From Lactonifactor sp050944855 (lineage in GTDB: Bacteria; Bacillota; Clostridia; Lachnospirales; Lachnospiraceae), in NCBI GenBank assembly GCA_050944855.1, contig JBMNRU010000026.1:1-34765 (forward strand): a stretch of 34,765 nucleotides of DNA. The letters are read 5' to 3'. Below are positions 33,465 through 34,765 of this stretch, piece by piece. The first letter of the stretch is position 1; each line of letters begins with the position of its first letter. The notes beneath the pieces were generated by a model. That model was not told where the DNA came from, did not search any database, and saw only the letters and a list, made by a program, of their open reading frames with translations. A program made the position numbers and the translations under genes.

Positions 33465-34765
33465 TTGATTAAAGACAATCAAAAGCACTTTAACCGTCTG
33501 CATGTGGTTATCGATGCTTTTGTGATCGCTGCTTCCTTTTGGACAGCGTGGTTTATCAAGTTTGAAAGTTCCATCTTTACTAATTCTGTAAGGACACTAT
33601 CCTTTGGGCAATACATGAGATATCTTCTCGTGATCGTCCCGGGGTATTTGATATTATATTATGCATTTAATCTGTATACCGCTAAGCGTGTACAGGGAAG
33701 ACGGCTGGAAGCGGGAAATATTATAAAAGCCAATACCATTGGTCTGTTTCTGTTGGTAGTGGGATTATATCTGATCAGAGAAATCGATTTTTCCCGAAGC
33801 GTGATCTTCATTTTTTACTTTGTAAATATTATAGCTGAGACGGCTGTGCGGAATCTGATCCGTTATGTGCTGAGAGATATCCGCAGGCGCGGTCTGAATC
33901 AGAAGCATATTTTGCTTGTGGGTTATAGCCGGGCGGCCGAGGCATATATTGATCGAATCCATATGAATCCACAGTGGGGTTATAAGATCCGTGGGATTCT
34001 GGACGATAATGTGCCGGCCGGGACGCTGTGCAAGGGTGAGAAAGTAATTGGAAGGATTGATAATCTTTTGGTTATTCTTCCGGCCAATCGACTGGATGAA
34101 ATTGTCATTACGCTGGGATTGGACGAGTATTTTCGCCTGGAGCACATTGTGTCATTGTGTGAAAAGTCCGGTGTGCATACAAAATTTATACCGGATTATA
34201 ATAGTATTATTCCTACCAAACCATACACAGAAGATATTCTGGGCCTGCCGGTCGTCAATATCCGTTATGTACCGCTGACCAATAGCTTTAATGCGATCTT
34301 AAAACGGATAGAGGACATCCTGGGTGCTGCAGTGGCGATCGTTTTGTTTTCGCCGGTCATGCTGTTTGCCGCGGTCATGGTGAAGGCGACATCGTCGGGG
34401 CCGCTGATTTATAAACAGGAAAGAGTAGGTTTGCACAATCGGACTTTTATGATGTATAAGTTCCGATCTATGGAAGTACAGCCGGAGCAGGAAGAAAAAA
34501 AGGCGTGGACCGTGAAGAATGATCCCCGCGTGACCAACTTCGGCAAGTTTATGAGAAAAACCAGTATTGATGAACTCCCTCAGTTTTTTAATGTATTGAA
34601 GGGGGACATGAGTCTTGTGGGACCAAGGCCTGAGAGGTCGTTCTTTGTAGAAAAGTTCAGAGAAGAGATTCCCCGTTATATGGTAAAGCATCAGGTGCGG
34701 CCGGGCATTACCGGCTGGGCGCAGATCCATGGATACCGGGGTGATACTTCCATTCGTAAAAGAAT
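33465..34765 (+). CDS. Undecaprenyl-phosphate hexose-1-phosphate transferase (WbaP/WcaJ type), 3' end cut
   Basis: At least 433 residues, running off the window in frame. It starts at TTG 33465 (LIKDNQKHFNRLHVVIDAF), with GAAGGTGA at 33451-33458, 6 nt before it. N-terminal membrane helices (about 12-130) lead to a Rossmann-like middle domain (about 140-270, HILLVGYSRAAEAYIDRI) and a C-terminal bacterial sugar transferase domain from about 280: YKQERVGLHNRTFMMYKFRS, TSIDELPQFFNVLKGDMSLV, GPRPERSFF and VRPGITGWAQIHGYRGD. This domain moves glucose- or galactose-1-phosphate onto undecaprenyl phosphate to start a repeat unit. Only the last 30 or so residues are missing. It has its own promoter and could initiate the chain for this or a following cluster. 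Confidence 0.95.
   Translation, partial: MIKDNQKHFNRLHVVIDAFVIAASFWTAWFIKFESSIFTNSVRTLSFGQYMRYLLVIVPGYLILYYAFNLYTAKRVQGRRLEAGNIIKANTIGLFLLVVGLYLIREIDFSRSVIFIFYFVNIIAETAVRNLIRYVLRDIRRRGLNQKHILLVGYSRAAEAYIDRIHMNPQWGYKIRGILDDNVPAGTLCKGEKVIGRIDNLLVILPANRLDEIVITLGLDEYFRLEHIVSLCEKSGVHTKFIPDYNSIIPTKPYTEDILGLPVVNIRYVPLTNSFNAILKRIEDILGAAVAIVLFSPVMLFAAVMVKATSSGPLIYKQERVGLHNRTFMMYKFRSMEVQPEQEEKKAWTVKNDPRVTNFGKFMRKTSIDELPQFFNVLKGDMSLVGPRPERSFFVEKFREEIPRYMVKHQVRPGITGWAQIHGYRGDTSIRKR

Overview
The window looks like part of a chromosome from a low-to-mid G+C Clostridia, most likely Lachnospiraceae. The reasons are AGGAGG-type ribosome binding sites, choline-binding-type wall repeats, and proteins of the families usual in cell-surface polysaccharide loci of that group. 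I cannot name the genus from sequence alone. Almost everything is on the + strand and concerns the synthesis, export and decoration of surface polysaccharides.

Layout. (1) 1-6330 is AT-rich (about 30% G+C by eye in its first 4.5 kb). It holds the end of a TupA-like ATP-grasp gene, a Wzy-type polymerase, a Wzx-type flippase, a hexapeptide acetyltransferase carrying a G8 tract, a UDP-glucuronate 4-epimerase and a UDP-glucose 6-dehydrogenase. This is the tail of a Wzx/Wzy-type capsule cluster that makes UDP-GlcA and UDP-GalA. (2) 6372-7701 is a GtrB-like/GtrA-like pair. (3) 7809-8267 is a small gene with its own extended -10 promoter; its product resembles a contractile-tail tube protein (T4 gp19 fold). 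(4) 8341-10972 is rmlB, rmlA and rmlC for dTDP-rhamnose; rmlD is not in the window. (5) 10986-21258 is an ABC-transporter-dependent polysaccharide module: a Wzm with an extra extracytoplasmic domain, a Wzt with a C-terminal carbohydrate-binding domain, a three-domain glycosyltransferase, a methyltransferase, a kinase-like protein with coiled coil, and an 818-residue double GT2. The methyltransferase and kinase/coiled-coil genes together look like a split version of the chain terminator WbdD. (6) 21321-23417 is a DUF2142-type membrane protein, closed by a bidirectional terminator shared with a convergent MFS gene (23464-24645, - strand).

(7) 24646-25190 is the only long gene-free stretch. It carries a + strand promoter and about 350 nt with extensive nested and possibly pseudoknotted complementarity, flanked by two near-identical direct repeats. 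It reads as the leader of the next glycosyltransferase operon and is my best candidate for something undescribed. (8) 25191-28009 holds a double GT2 and a rhamnosyltransferase-like GT2. (9) 28073-29578 is a secreted wall-binding repeat protein with a transglutaminase-like domain, from its own promoter. (10) 29662-33354 is an MBOAT O-acyltransferase, an AlgJ/DHHW-like partner and a lipoprotein, probably for extracytoplasmic O-acetylation. (11) 33465 to the end is a polyprenyl-phosphate hexose-1-phosphate transferase, cut by the window edge and with a TTG start.

Working model (inference): nucleotide sugars (UDP-GalA, dTDP-Rha) feed cytoplasmic GT2 enzymes. A rhamnose-rich chain is capped by the methyltransferase/kinase pair, recognised through the Wzt C-terminal domain and exported by Wzm. 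It may then be side-chain decorated by the GtrB/GtrA/DUF2142 set and O-acylated by the MBOAT/AlgJ pair.
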